64,000 bases of DNA from Telopea speciosissima (GCF_018873765.1 NC_057921.1:19280604-19344603), one strand, 5' to 3'. Counted from the first letter of the stretch, positions 46,989 to 58,661 are shown. Notes: generated by a model from the letters alone, not told the origin. Program-made: numbers and translations.

Positions 46989-49900
46989 TGTAATACCCTG
47001 ATTTTGGACTAGGGGTAATTTGATCTTTAACCTAATACAGGATTAGGGCAAGCCGAAGTGTAGGAACTTGGACTAGCTGGAGGTGCACACATGCATGCAT
47101 GGTAAGTAGTGTGTCCTAGTGTAACACCCTCATTTTGAGTTTATTCCTTGCCTAAGTATAGAATTAGGGTTTTATTTATAACATACATAATTTGATTTGA
47201 AAAATAATTCATAGTTAGTAACCTAGCCTAGTACTTAGATATTTATTTCAATTTGTTAGAGGACTAAGGTTCTGTTCTTTAGAGGAGCAATTAAATATTT
47301 TATTTTTTTTATAATTTTATGGGGCTTCCACGATTCTAACTTGGGAGTCTTTATAAAATAAAATCCTAACAAAAAAAGAATTTTAGCTAAAATTAAATTA
47401 CCTCATCTAAAATTTTAATTTAAAAATCTTAAGTCAAGATTCCTTTTAAAATATTTTCATTGGAGGGCAAGTAAATAGATGTAGTTAGAGACAAAATTGG
47501 ATTCTTCCCACCTTTCTTGTTAGGATTAAATTCCCACAACTAAGGTCTGATTTGGTATGATTTCTATTTCAATTTTGGATTGATTTCTTGAAATAATCAA
47601 CAAATAGATATTTGGTCAAAAAATAAAAATAGTTTTGATTGAATTAATATGAAATATTTCAAGAATAAAAAAAATCCATTTGATAATTCAAATTCTGAGA
47701 ATAGATTCTCTATATTTCTTTGGGAAGGATGGTGGTGGTGGCAGCGGGGTAGTGGCGGTGGTGGTGGTGGTGACGATGGTGGCAGGGTAGTGGTGACGTG
47801 GAAGTAGTGGCGGTGGTGGCTGTGGCAATGGCAATGGTGGTGGCGGTGGAGGTGGAGGTGGTGGTGGTGGCTACGGTAGCGGTAGCGGTGGCAACGACAT
47901 GGTGGTGGTGGTAGCGGGGTAGTGGTGGTGGTGACGGTGGCAATGATGGGAGTGGGGTGGTGGTAGTGAGACCATTAGGAGAAGAAGGGTGGTGTTTTAT
48001 TTTTAAGATGAAATTATCATTTTACCCATGAAATTAATCATGTGCTCATTCAAGAGCAAGAGTGCTAAATGCCTAAATCAAATGAAATAGAAATTCTGAA
48101 ATAGCTCCTCAGCTATTTCAGAATTTCTATTCCACTTGATATATATTTCACTGAAATAAGGTGCAAAAATCAAACCAAACAATTTCAGAAATATAAATCA
48201 CCTCCTGAAATTGAAATAGAAATCATACCAAATCAGGCCTAAATCTCAATCCTCATTCCCTTTATCATAAATTTGAGAGAGAGAGAGAGGAAGAGAGGAA
48301 AATTCATTGACTATTTAGAGGAAGAGAAGAAGAAGAAGAGAGAAGAAGAAAGAAAAGAAGGAGATTAGGACTGTGCAGAATCAGCAACTTAACGTCCAAT
48401 TTTGATCATTTTTAGGGTCGAATGGAAAAAATCTTATTTCACAATAAAACGTAGCCTCATCTCTTATCTTTGCAACCCAACTTGAACCAGCCCAAACAGA
48501 GATTAGAACAGAGAGATATCGTTGATTTACTGAAGGTAGTTCATTCTGTCAAAAATCTGTGTTTCCCAAATCCGAGTTTATGCAATATAGTGATGTTGAT
48601 TTCATCATTATCTTAATCATAGGACTCCATTAAAGTGGTTCTGAATTAAGAAGACATATATCAACATTATTGAACCATTGATTTGAGTTCACTTATAGAA
48701 ACCCTAATTGCTTCACATAAGGTGAGTAGATCTTCGACCATTATACTTGATATTTTCTTACATATAAAATTTATTTTGAAACATTGTTTTAAATTTAAAA
48801 TTTAGTTTTAGATTGAGATTTATCATGCAAAAAATATATTTCATTCATGCTTTTACTCAATTAAATTGTTTACACATGATTGCTTGCAAGGAATGGTGAT
48901 TTCCTTATGATTTAATTCACATATGTGTGTGCAGAATTTTTAATAATGTCATGTTTATAGACTGATGAATCCAATGCTTATTTGTTGATAGTATGATGAA
49001 AATCTATGAATGATTATTCATGATTATAACCTAATGCATGATGTTTTTGGATGATGCATAAAAATCTGATTTTGTTTAGGGTTTACTTTTTACTTTCATT
49101 GATGTTATTGTTGGATAAGTGATTGCGAAGATTTTGCTCAATTTTCCCTATTATTGTTCTTCACTTTATGCATTGATATGTTGATGAAAATTACTATTTT
49201 CAAACTTTGTTTTCATTCTTTTAGATAGCATATGTTAGGGTGGAATTGGGGAATCATGAATCCTAAATTCCGAACTTGGATGTGTAGTTTTAAATTATAA
49301 GCAAACCCTTGATTGTTATTTTGTCGTTTACCTTATCGACATTGGTGAATATGTTGGGGTAAGGATAAGTTGACTAGTTTTTTAGCTACGGGCTTACCCT
49401 TATTAAAGCTTTATGGACTTCGAGAAAGAGGGAGATGATCAAAAACTCTATAGGAGGGCATTGCTGGTAAAACCTTCGGGGCCTTTGACTCGATTTGGGG
49501 CAAGTTTGGTTACTAGTTCTCCGTTAGTTTTTTTATGTTGAGAGGGGACAGTGGTGTTGTAGTTGATCATAACTGGAGTGCATACGCCGCTATCATGAGG
49601 GCCTTGACCAGTGTATTATAACTAGCTCACACTAGTCCATTAGGGAGTGATGTGTTTGTTATTTTATGTTCTTTCGATATATCTTTCGTTGATTGTTGTC
49701 ATATATACTTTTTATTACAGTGGTGGTGATAAGCAAATATGATTATGATCATTTTGTTTTGTTTTTTTAAAATTTATATATACATATTATTGTATGTCTT
49801 TATATTTTGTATTACTTGTGCATGTTTTCACACCTGTATAGTTATTGTGGATTTCTTTGCTAAGCTTTTTCTGAAGCTTACCCTCACAACTTTTCAGATG

Positions 49901-50272
49901 AACAACCTTATGAATGCGAACCTAGATGTGAGGATGTACTAGAGGATGAGGTCCAAGAAGACGAAGCATTTGGAGTAGAAGATGACAACTACTATTAGAA
50001 ACTTTATACTTTCTTTCAATTTTAGAAGAATTTATAATTTGTTTGAGTTTAATTAATTTTGGAGATTGTAACTTTTATTTTAGAATTTTAAGTTTAATTT
50101 GAAAGTTGTAATAGCTTAGTTTGACTACCCTACTTTAGTTGAAGTCTTAATCTATATATTTTAAACATGTGTTTGTGTTTTGGTTCTACTCCGGTTCATA
50201 TCTTCTTGACATAAACGATCTTGTGGACCGTCAATGTCCCTAAACAGCTAGGGTGGTTTTGGGGGCATAACA
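46989..50272 (+). repeat. 5' LTR of the nested retrotransposon
   Basis: TGTAATACCCTGATTTTGG ... GGGGGCATAACA, followed by AAG and the primer site. About 750 bp longer than its partner, chiefly because of the 696 bp MITE at 47544-48239 and a longer purine tract (48270-48365). Shares TGTAACACCCTCATTTTGAG and the end block CGGTTCATATC with the 3' LTR. The 49739-49942 ORF inside is chance. Confidence 0.88.
47544..48239. mobile_element. Tourist/Harbinger-like MITE with GGT-rich core
   Basis: Inverted ends GGTCTGATTTGGTATGATT (left) and GGCCTGATTTGGTATGATT (right), extending through TCTATTTCAATTT. Flanked by TAA on both sides (47541-47543, 48240-48242), the 3-bp target of PIF/Harbinger elements. 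The partner LTR at 54191-56726 lacks it, giving an empty-site comparison (AGCTAAATCTC). The core at 47730-47960 is a GGT/GGC-rich simple sequence on the plus strand, potentially G-quadruplex forming. No transposase. Confidence 0.86.
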
Positions 50273-50275
50273 AAG

Positions 50276-50287
50276 TGGTATCAGAGC
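50276..50287 (+). other. Primer binding site, tRNA-iMet type
   Basis: TGGTATCAGAGC three bases after the 5' LTR end. Same primer type as the gypsy element at 6309-6320, though the LTR sequences differ. Confidence 0.88.
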
Positions 50288-50912
50288 ACACTAGGTTTGA
50301 CTTAGGATAGGATATGAACTAGAAACATGAACCTTGGATACTAAACTCAAACACATAAGAACTTAGAAACACTGAAACTTTGGATTTGAACACTAGCAGG
50401 AAAATTATAGAATTCACTATGTAGGAATCCGAAATTACATAACATTTTAGACACACTTAGAAATTGAAATTACACCTAAAATGTTTACTGTAAATATTTA
50501 GATATGCCTAGGGAAACTCTACAAAATCTCAGCTAAATTGTGGTTGTTTTTCTAGGTCAAATAAATATTGTATTTCAGACCGTACAGTTGCTATGAAAAC
50601 CTAGAAACTGAGAAAGATGGTGTTAGTAGAGAGACTTAGAAGTGGAATTTTAATTTGAAAATTTTACAGTAGTTTCCTTAATGAGATACTTTCTACTCTA
50701 AAAAGATTGGAATCTATTAGATTCGGGGAGAGTACTTTACACATTGTTTATCAAGGTTTGGTCAGAATCTGCCAGATTTGGAAACCTGATTTTGGAAAGA
50801 CTAGAAACTTAGGTTAGGAAAACATTCTTAAGAAAATTTTTAGATATGTTTTAAAATTCTAAGTTAGGTTTCTTAGAAATTTGGTTTCATCAGGTCTCAA
50901 ATCTCAGAAGTA

Positions 50913-52715
50913 TGTTTGAGTTAAAATAATACCGCAAGCGTATGGGTCAATCGCAGCTACGGATCGAACACGAGGAGATATATGCCACTCTATTTAACTA
51001 ACTTAAAAGTAATGCAAAGTGAACCGAATTAAAGTGTTAAATTAAACTAATTAAACTAATGAAAATTAATGCATCCTAACTCATAAGCAGCTAACAAAAT
51101 TAAGGGATTAAGTTGGCGTCCTAACACATAAGCATCTAACCTATCAAACTAACGCAAATTGAAAGGAATAAAAATGCAGCCACACATAATAACCACATAA
51201 AAAGGAATAAGGGGATAAAAGTGCATCCACAAACCACAACCATATAAAAAAAAAAATAGAGGGAGAAGAAGAAGAAGATAGAGAGAGATAGAGGAGAGGG
51301 ATAATGAGATTAAGGGTTTAGAGAATGAGATACCTTGATGTACTTGAACCGGATTGAACTTGCTTGTATGAATACTTGAATAAACTTACCATGGTTTCTT
51401 CTTCTAAATCTCCAAGTCTTGTCATCAACATAGGAACTTAGACTAGGAAGTTTTAAACTAAAGCTATTACAATGATTAAACTAGACTTATGAAATAAAAA
51501 CTAAGAACCTGAAATTAAAACTAAGAACTTGAAATCAAAACTCAGAACTTGAAAGAACTAATCTTGTGAAATCAAAACTAAAAACTAGAAAGCCAAAAAT
51601 CACAATTTAGAAGGAAAAGAAGAGAAGAAATTTCACTAATGAATGAGCCCCTTTTACAAGAGAGGTTGGGGGTATTTATAGGGGAAAGGGGAGAAGAAGA
51701 GAGAAAAGGAAAGAGGGAGAGAAGCCTCCACGATTTTGGGGGCTCTCTCCTTCTAAAAATTGTGAAGGGGAGAGAGAGAGGGAGAAGAGGATCCAAAAAT
51801 TGGGAATATTCCCTTCTCCTTTCTCCTTTACAATGCCTTGGCTCCTAAGAAAAAGAAAAAAAATATGAAGAAGAAAATACAAAAAATCCTAGCTACATGA
51901 ACCTTCTATTTCTAAAAAAGTAAATTTCTAATTCTAACAAGTGCTTCTTTTTCTTTGTAGATATCTTCTCCAAGCAATGAGATCAAAGCATCTTTGACTT
52001 TTCAACCTTCCATTGGTGAGAGAATATCTTTCAAAATAAATCTATCCCAAGTAGAATTCCAAAAGTGCCCTTGGAAAGTTGGAGGAAAGAGAGAGCAAGG
52101 GTGATGACTAGGATAGTGATGACTAGGATTCCACTCAACCAAATAACAAAATCCTCAATGTATCCTCTAAAAATCGTGGGGCATTAAGTGCAGCCCAAAA
52201 AAATCGTGGACACCTTGTGGGCCTTTAAAACTATGGAATCTAGTGGTAGTGTGGGTCCCTCCATGTGGTGCTTCCTTCTCTCTCTTTAAAAATGAGAAAT
52301 TACCAAAATGACCCTGTACTTGCAGTAGATCTCCACCATTGCTTAGAAGTATCTTCTACAACGTAAAAAATGTCCTTGGCTAGTGGTAGAATGACTATAG
52401 GCTTGCACTATAACTCCTTTCTGACCCATTATCCTTTCTTGGGCTGAAAAGAATAATCAATTGTATGGTGGGCTAGACGAATGCGTACTTGCGTTCTGCC
52501 ACGTTCAACTTGCTCCAAATTTAGTCCTCTTTACAGTCATGGAAAGAAAAATGGCAACTTTATATGTAACTTGGGACATGCAGCTCCCGATAGTCCAGAA
52601 TAGCCCAAAATAGCCCAAAACCTGAAAAACACAAGAAAGCACCAAAGTAACTCTGTCCAATGTGGTAAAATGTATGTTTTATGCCCTAATATTTCACACA
52701 TAAATGTGGTCATCA
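50913..52715 (-). repeat. Athila-type solo LTR (inverted relative to 60638-62358)
   Basis: Reverse complement of the Athila LTR on the right: minus-sense start TGATGACCACATTTATGTG, end CGCTTGCGGT...AACTCAAACA. 1.8 kb, no internal region attached. Flanks AAGTA and TATTA do not form a clear duplication, so either an end is eroded or recombination occurred. Lies inside the nested retrotransposon's body. Confidence 0.8.
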
Positions 52716-53158
52716 TATTATTTTCCTAATTTCTTCTATGAACGGACAGAATTGGAGAAGACAAAAATTTTAATGAGTTGGAATTTGGGTGTGAGTTGTT
52801 GATCTTTTGTATTTGACCATAATGCTTCCGTAAAGAGCAAGACAAAGTGATGAAAATCCTCCATTATGACCAACTAAGGATGAACATTGATTATGAAACC
52901 ACATGAGAATTATTGGAGATGACTTTTAGTGAATCCTGAACTTAGAAACTGGTGGCATAGGATCTTAAGCATAGAGACATTAAGCATAGGCTGAAACTCT
53001 TTGGTATTTTGTAGTGGACTTGAACTTTGGAGTGGGAGTGGTATATTTTCTTTACCATTTGAGGAGACTTTTGTGGAAGACACTGTATATTTGTCTTGTC
53101 AAGTATAGATAGAAGGTGGAGTTATGTCGGCAGATTTGATCCTTTTTTTTTAAGTGAC

Positions 53159-53260
53159 GGATTTTGATGTCGTACTTGACATGAATTGATTATCCTCCTA
53201 CTATGCTAGTGTTTATTATTTTGAGGGAACAATTTTGTTTGGTACAGAGGACAAGTTAAG
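53159..53260 (+). pseudogene. Chromovirus protease scrap
   Basis: DFDVVLDMN*LSSYYASVYY matches the C-terminal core of gypsy aspartic protease (usually FDVILGMDWLSxYxA); the Trp codon is a stop. The DSG active-site part is missing. It is followed 40-70 bp later by a purine tract and an LTR-start-like TGTGATACCCTG (53337), so pol has been deleted between here and the 3' end. Confidence 0.65.
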
Positions 53261-53926
53261 ACCTAGACTTTTGAGACCCTCCAAGATTGAGGAACACATA
53301 ATTTCAAAGACGAAATATTTTTAAAGGAGAGGAGGATGTGATACCCTGAAAATTTTTTTGAAAACTTATTAGTGGAACATGCTAAGGTAAAAACAATTTG
53401 ACATATATTGTGGGGTGTATGTATGCGAGATTAGGGGATTTATGGTTGGTTCACACAAAAGAACTTGAATGGTTTGCGCTTGAATGATTCTATATGGATA
53501 AATGTCGAATGGTTGAGGACCAAGTCAATTATGGGTCAATTTATTAATTAGTCCAATTCAAGTGGGAGTGATTCAGTTATAGCAAAGTTTACTTTGGACC
53601 TCTGTTATAGGCTATGATTGAATAAATAAAGGTATAAAGATAACGTCCAAGAAGCTTAAAGTTTTATTTGGTCGGATTTGCATATTTCATCAATGGTTCA
53701 AGAATAATAAGATTGATTTTGGTTCAGTTTAGTGATACAACATTTTAACCAAGAACCAAGTTACCACGTTGGATATTATTTATATCAGTCAATAAATTTA
53801 GTATGACCAAAGTTGAATTTTGGGAGTCTGATTTGATAAATTGATTAAATTTCTAAACATAATGTCTTAACCAATAATTTATGGGCAGTCAGAGAAAGTG
53901 ACTCAGATTTCGAGGAAACATCTATT

Positions 53927-54063
53927 TGCTTTGGATTGCAAGGGACAAGTCCTATATAATCGCAGCATTTCATTTGTGATAATTCTTTAGAGGAATCATG
54001 AGATTCAAGAGGCTTTGTGGGAAAAAGGAGATGATATGCATTACAAGTATCCATAACTGTTTA
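53927..54063 (+). pseudogene. Chromodomain scrap
   Basis: DCKGQVLYNRSISFVIIL*, then RNHEIQEALWEKGDDMHYKY and P*LFRG: the C-terminal chromodomain that chromoviruses fuse to integrase and that steers integration to marked chromatin. Two stops. Followed by the family's hallmark TTTCGAGGACGAAATTTC before the 3' LTR. Confidence 0.7.
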
Positions 54064-54190
54064 GAGGTCTAGATATTTAAATTTCGAGGACGAAATTTCT
54101 TTAAGGAGGGTGGATTGTAATATCCCGACATAATGGGGAGATCCAAATATATAAATTTCGAGGATAAAATTTTGTCAAGGGATGAAGAAT

Positions 54191-56726
54191 TATAATACCC
54201 TGATTTTGGACTAGGGGTAATTTGGTCTTTTAACCTAATACAGGATTAGGGCAAGCCGAAGTGTAGGGACTTGGACTAGCTGGAGGTGCACACATGCATG
54301 CATGGTAAGTAGTGTGTCCTAGTGTAACACCCTCATTTTGAGTTTATTCCTTGCCTAAGTATAAAATTAGGGTATTATTTATAACATATATAACTTTATT
54401 TGGAAAATAGTTCATAGTTAGTAACCTAGCCTAGTGCTTAGATATTTAATTCAATTTGTTAGAGGTCTAAGGTTTTATTCTTTAGAGGAACAATTAAATA
54501 TTTTATTTTTTTTTATAATTTTATAGGCCTTAGGATGGGCTTCCATGATTCGAACTTGGGAGTCAGTCTTCATAAAATAAAATCCTAACAAAAAAAAAAT
54601 TTAGCTAAAATTAAATTACTTAATCTAAAATTTTAATTTAAAAATCTTAAGTCAAGATTCCTTTTAAAATATTTTCATTAGAGGGCAAGTAAATAGATGT
54701 AGTTAGAGACAAAATTAGACTCTTCCCACCTTCTTTCTTTTGTAGATTAAATCCCCATAGCTAAATCTCAATCCTCATTCCCTTTATCATAAATTTGAGA
54801 GAGAGAGAGAGAGGAAGGAGGAGAAGAAGATTCGGACTGTGTAGAACTAGCAACTTGACGTCCAACATCAACCCTATTTAGAGTTGAATGGGAAAAATCT
54901 TATTTCACAATAAAAAGTAGCCTCTTCTCTTATCTTCGCAACCCAACTTGAATCATCCCAAATAGAGATTGGAGTAGAGAGATATCACTGATTTACTGAA
55001 GGCAGATCATTCTGTCAAAAATCTATGTTTCCCAAATCCGAGTTTATGCAATATAGTGATGTTGATTTCATCATTATCTTAATCATAGGACTCCATTAAA
55101 GTGGTTCTAAATTAGGAAGACATATATCAACATTATTGAAGCATTGATTTGAGGTCACTTATCGAAACCCTAATTGCTTCACACAAGGTGAGTAGATCTT
55201 CAACCATTATACTTGATATTTTCTTACATATAAAATTCGTTTTGAAACATTGTTTTAAATCTAGAATTTAGTTTTAGATTGAGATTTATCATGCCAAAAA
55301 CATATTTCATTCATGTTTTTACTTAATTAAATTGTTCACACATGATTGTTTACAAGGAATGGTGATTTCCTTATGATTTAATTCATATACTTGTGTGCAG
55401 AATTTTTAATAATGTCATGTTTATAGACTGATGAATCCAATGTTTATTTGTTGATAGTATGATTCAGGTCTATGAATGATTCTTCATGATTATAATCTAA
55501 TGCATGATGCATAAATATCTGATTTTGTTTAGGGTTTATCTTTTACTTTTATTGATGTTATTGTTGGATAAGTGATTGCGAAGATTTTGCCCAATCTTCC
55601 CTATTATTGTTCTTCACTTTATGCATTGATATGTTGATGAAAGTTACTATTTACAAACTTTGTTTTCATTCTTTTTGATAGCATGTGTTAGGGTGGAATT
55701 GGGGAGTCATGACCCCTAAGTTCCAAACTTGGATGTATTCCTTTAAATTATAAGCAAACCCTTGATTATTATTTTGTCGTTTACCTTACCGACATTGGTG
55801 AATATGTTGGGGTAAGGATAAGTTGGTGAGTTTTTGAGTTATGGGCTTATCCTTATTGCAGCTATATGGACTACTAGAAAGAGGGAGATGATAAAAAACT
55901 CTCCAGGAGGGCATTGCTGGTAAAACCTTCGGAGGCTTTGACTCGGTCTGGGGCAAGTTTGGTCATTAGTTCTCCATGAGTTTCTTGATATTGAGAGGGG
56001 ACAATGGTGTTGTTGTTGATCATAGGTAGAGTTCATACGCTGCTCTCATGAGGGCCTTGACCAGTGTATGGTAACTAGCTCACACTAGTCCATTAGGGAA
56101 TGATGTGTTTGTTATTTTATGTTCTTTCAATATATCTTTCGTTGATTGTTGTCATATATACTTTTCATTACAGTAGGGGTGATAAGCAAATATGGTTATG
56201 ATCATTTTGTTTTGTTTTTTTTTGGATTTATATATACATATTATTGTATGTCTTTATGTTTTGTATTACTTGTGCATGTTCTCACACCTGTATAGTTGTT
56301 GTGGATTTACTTGCTAAGCTTTTTCCGAAGCTTACCGTCACCACTGTTCAGATGAACTACTTTATGAATGCGAACCTGGATGTGAGGATGTACTAGAGGA
56401 GGAGGTCCAAGAGGACAAAGCATTTGGAGTAGAAGATGACAACTACTATTAAAAACTTTACACTTTCTTTCAATTTTAGAAGAACTTATAATTTATTTGA
56501 GTTTAATTAATTTTGGATATTTTAAACTTTATTTCAGAATTTTAAGTTTAATTTAAAAGTTGTAATTGCTTAGTTTGACTACCCTACTTTAGTTGAAGTC
56601 TTAATCTATATATTTTAGATATGTGTTTATGTTTTGGTTTTACTCCGGTTCATATCTCCTTGACATAAACGATCTTGCGGACCGTCAATGTCCCTAAACC
56701 GCTAGGGTGATTTTGGGGGCATTACA
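54191..56726 (+). repeat. 3' LTR of the nested retrotransposon
   Basis: TATAATACCCTGATTTTGG ... GGGGGCATTACA; the first dinucleotide has mutated from TG to TA. Colinear with the 5' LTR apart from the MITE and scattered substitutions, so the pair can date the insertion. The ORF 55839-56036 on the other strand is chance. Confidence 0.88.
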
Positions 56727-57236
56727 CCTTAACTACCATTGACCAATGTTGAAGATGAAGGAAGGGTAGTATTGTAAATCTAATTCTAATGTTTTAGTAC
56801 TAGAGTAAAATAGTCATTTCACACCAATAACTAACAGTAGACTAACACCGTTACTATAGAAGGGGTGATTTGAGTTTTTTCAAAAACCAAGGTGTGATCT
56901 GAGTTTCGTTTGAAACCAGGGGGTGACGTGTAATTTATCCTTGTAAATTTTATCATTCCAAATCAGGATTCTTCTCCCCCTTTGTGAATAGAAAAAAGAA
57001 TTTCAGAGAAGCTTTCCCTGCATATCCAAGCATACTCCCCCAAAAAATATGCATTAAAATGAAACAATAATAGCAAATATAGGTACCGAAATAAGATTAA
57101 AAACATATATCCATTTCAGCAAAAATACTTAAAGTTTAGGGAGTACTGCAGACCGAAAGAAAGGTAAAGCGTTCAAAGCTAGAATTATTACAACCCAAAT
57201 TAAAATTGTTCAGAATCATCAGAGAGAGAATAAAAA

Positions 57237-57362
57237 CTAAGGGGTACGAGGAGGAGGCCTGTTGAAGTAGTTGGTGATGCGAGAGAGATCATAAACAATG
57301 GAGTCAAGCTTCTTGTCCAACTCATCGAGCCGCCAAATTGTCTTCTCCATGTAGTCCATCAT
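57237..57362 (-). CDS. Small coiled-coil ORF behind the second envelope-like gene
   Basis: 41 residues: MMDYMEKTIWRLDELDKKLD, then a short helix and a proline-rich end (RPPPRTP). Its tandem ATGATG overlaps the TGA stop of the preceding ORF (stop at 57359-57361), an arrangement that would allow termination-reinitiation or be bridged by a -1 shift. It parallels the MM-starting coiled-coil ORF at 5816-6004 behind the first envelope-like gene. Confidence 0.5.
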   Translation of the reverse strand: MMDYMEKTIWRLDELDKKLDSIVYDLSRITNYFNRPPPRTP

Positions 57363-58348
57363 AATTTCCTGTCACCAGATGCAGTAGAAGATCCTTCACC
57401 TATTTCAGGATTGTAGTCCTCATCCTCCTCTTCGCTTTCATCATAGTTTTCATCTTCAGTGTTGAAGGCATTGTTCTGGGTAGTCCTCTTTCTTTGAGCT
57501 AGAGAGGAATCAATAAAGAGAGGAACCACAGAAAGGCTCCTCTTCTTGATGGTGGTGGCATCAATATCATAGGGCTTGTCCTCAGGAATTTCACTAGAAA
57601 AATCAACTTGAAAACAATGAAAGATAATAGTAAGAGATCTGCCATAAGGTAAGCTATCCTTGATAGTCCTTCGAGAGGCAGTCTCCATAACCTGCATCAT
57701 GAGACAAGGAAGACTAATTTGGTTTCCAGTGACAAGACACCTGGCAAGAATGGCCTCGAAAGGTTTGACAGCATTCCTATGACCGCCTTTGGGAAGAGTG
57801 TTGTAGCAGTTGATTAGACACATAATCCTAGGGGTGTCATGAAGTTGGACAGCCTTGAGGTTATGAGAGTCTCCATTGTAATCCAACATAATTTTTCCAT
57901 ACACTTCAGCCTCATTCATAAATTCATCAAAATTTTGCTTGGTCTTGAGGAATTTCTTTTCACCATAAGCCCTAATATTTAGGATGTCTTCAAGATCATC
58001 CAAGGTAAAAGAGATGGGAGTTCCCTTAACAAGAGAATTAATTCTAATATCATCATCCTCTTGAATAACTTGAAGATTGCGATAAAAGTATTGGGCAAGG
58101 TTAGGATAACAAAGATTGTTGTGATAAAGAGTGGCATCCTAACCTAGAAAAGAGTAATTCTTAGAGATATTACTGGTTTGGAGTTTCGAAGTCCTCACAT
58201 GGTGTTCTTGAATGACTTTCCTCTCCAAGTACTTAGGCCAAAAGATTGAAACCTCCAAGGATGAAAAGAGAGCATGATTGAAGGAGGTTTTGCTCTTGTT
58301 GTCAAGAGTCTTTCTCTTTTGATTGGAAGCACCTTCTTTGGGACCCAT
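57359..58348 (-). pseudogene. Envelope-like / putative plant transposon protein, one amber stop
   Basis: The frame runs from ATG 58346-58348 (MGPKEGASNQKRK) to TGA at 57359-57361: 329 codons interrupted only by TAG at 58139-58141, exactly where the homologue at 4760 has the Trp of NILGW (here YSFLG*). Conserved core: CYPNLAQYFYRNL, LVKGTPISFT, LEDILNIRAYGE, TLPKGGHRNAV, ARCLVTGNQISLP, LPYGRSLTIIF; acidic tail YDESEEEDEDYNPEIGEG. It lies after pol and before the polypurine tract and 3' LTR of the SIRE-type element, the place of the envelope-like gene in SIRE1. Function unknown; no evident signal peptide. The single stop makes it a young pseudogene or a readthrough ORF. Confidence 0.75.
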
Positions 58349-58661
58349 TTGGAAGAAGAAAAGAGGGTTTGGATAGAAGATGATTAGATTGGATGGAATA
58401 GAGGAACGGAATCAAGGGATTTTGAAGAGTATTTACCCTAGTTTACTCGCCCTAGGGTTTTGGGAGAGGAGAGGACGAAAATTAGAAAAAGACAAGTGAG
58501 AAAATGGACCCACAAGTTGGGTTTAACAAGAGATTTTCAGCGTACTGGTCGATCGGTACGATTGAACAGGTCGACCGATTTGAGTAAAAACTCAAAATTT
58601 CTAGATTTCAGACCTAGAATTTATTCTAGGATTTATTTGGGAAAATTTTGAAGAGATCTAT

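Larger units (their letters stand above)
46989..56726 (+). mobile_element. LTR retrotransposon, chromovirus-derived, pol mostly lost
   Basis: Complete insertion with perfect 5-bp duplication CCTTA (46984-46988 and 56727-56731). LTRs 46989-50272 and 54191-56726; primer site TGGTATCAGAGC at 50276-50287 (tRNA-iMet). The 3.9 kb body has no intact ORF. Only a protease scrap (53159-53260) and a chromodomain scrap (about 53927-54063) show its Tekay-like chromovirus origin. It must have moved with enzymes supplied by another copy. An Athila solo LTR (50913-52715) sits in the body and a MITE in the 5' LTR. Confidence 0.88.
46814..56940. mobile_element. MULE-type element carrying a nested retrotransposon
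   Basis: Only 46814-46988 and 56732-56940 (about 385 bp) belong to the element; the rest is a later insertion. Inverted ends: GGGTAAATTACATGTCACCC on the left and GGATAAATTACACGTCACCC on the right, with further matching AACGAAACTCAGATCAC. Flanks TTATAAATT and TTGTAAATT form a 9-bp duplication with one difference, diagnostic of Mutator-like insertion. No transposase. It interrupts the 3' UTR of the SIRE-type element. Its tip resembles that of the Pack-MULE at 23638. Confidence 0.83.

Noticed and set aside
47710..47943. Minus-strand ORF rich in His, Thr and Ala
   Set aside because: It is the translation of the GGT/GGC simple sequence inside a MITE; no family, no start context.
51578..51882. 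ORFs in a purine-rich segment
   Set aside because: Lie in the solo Athila LTR's purine tract; low-complexity in both strands.
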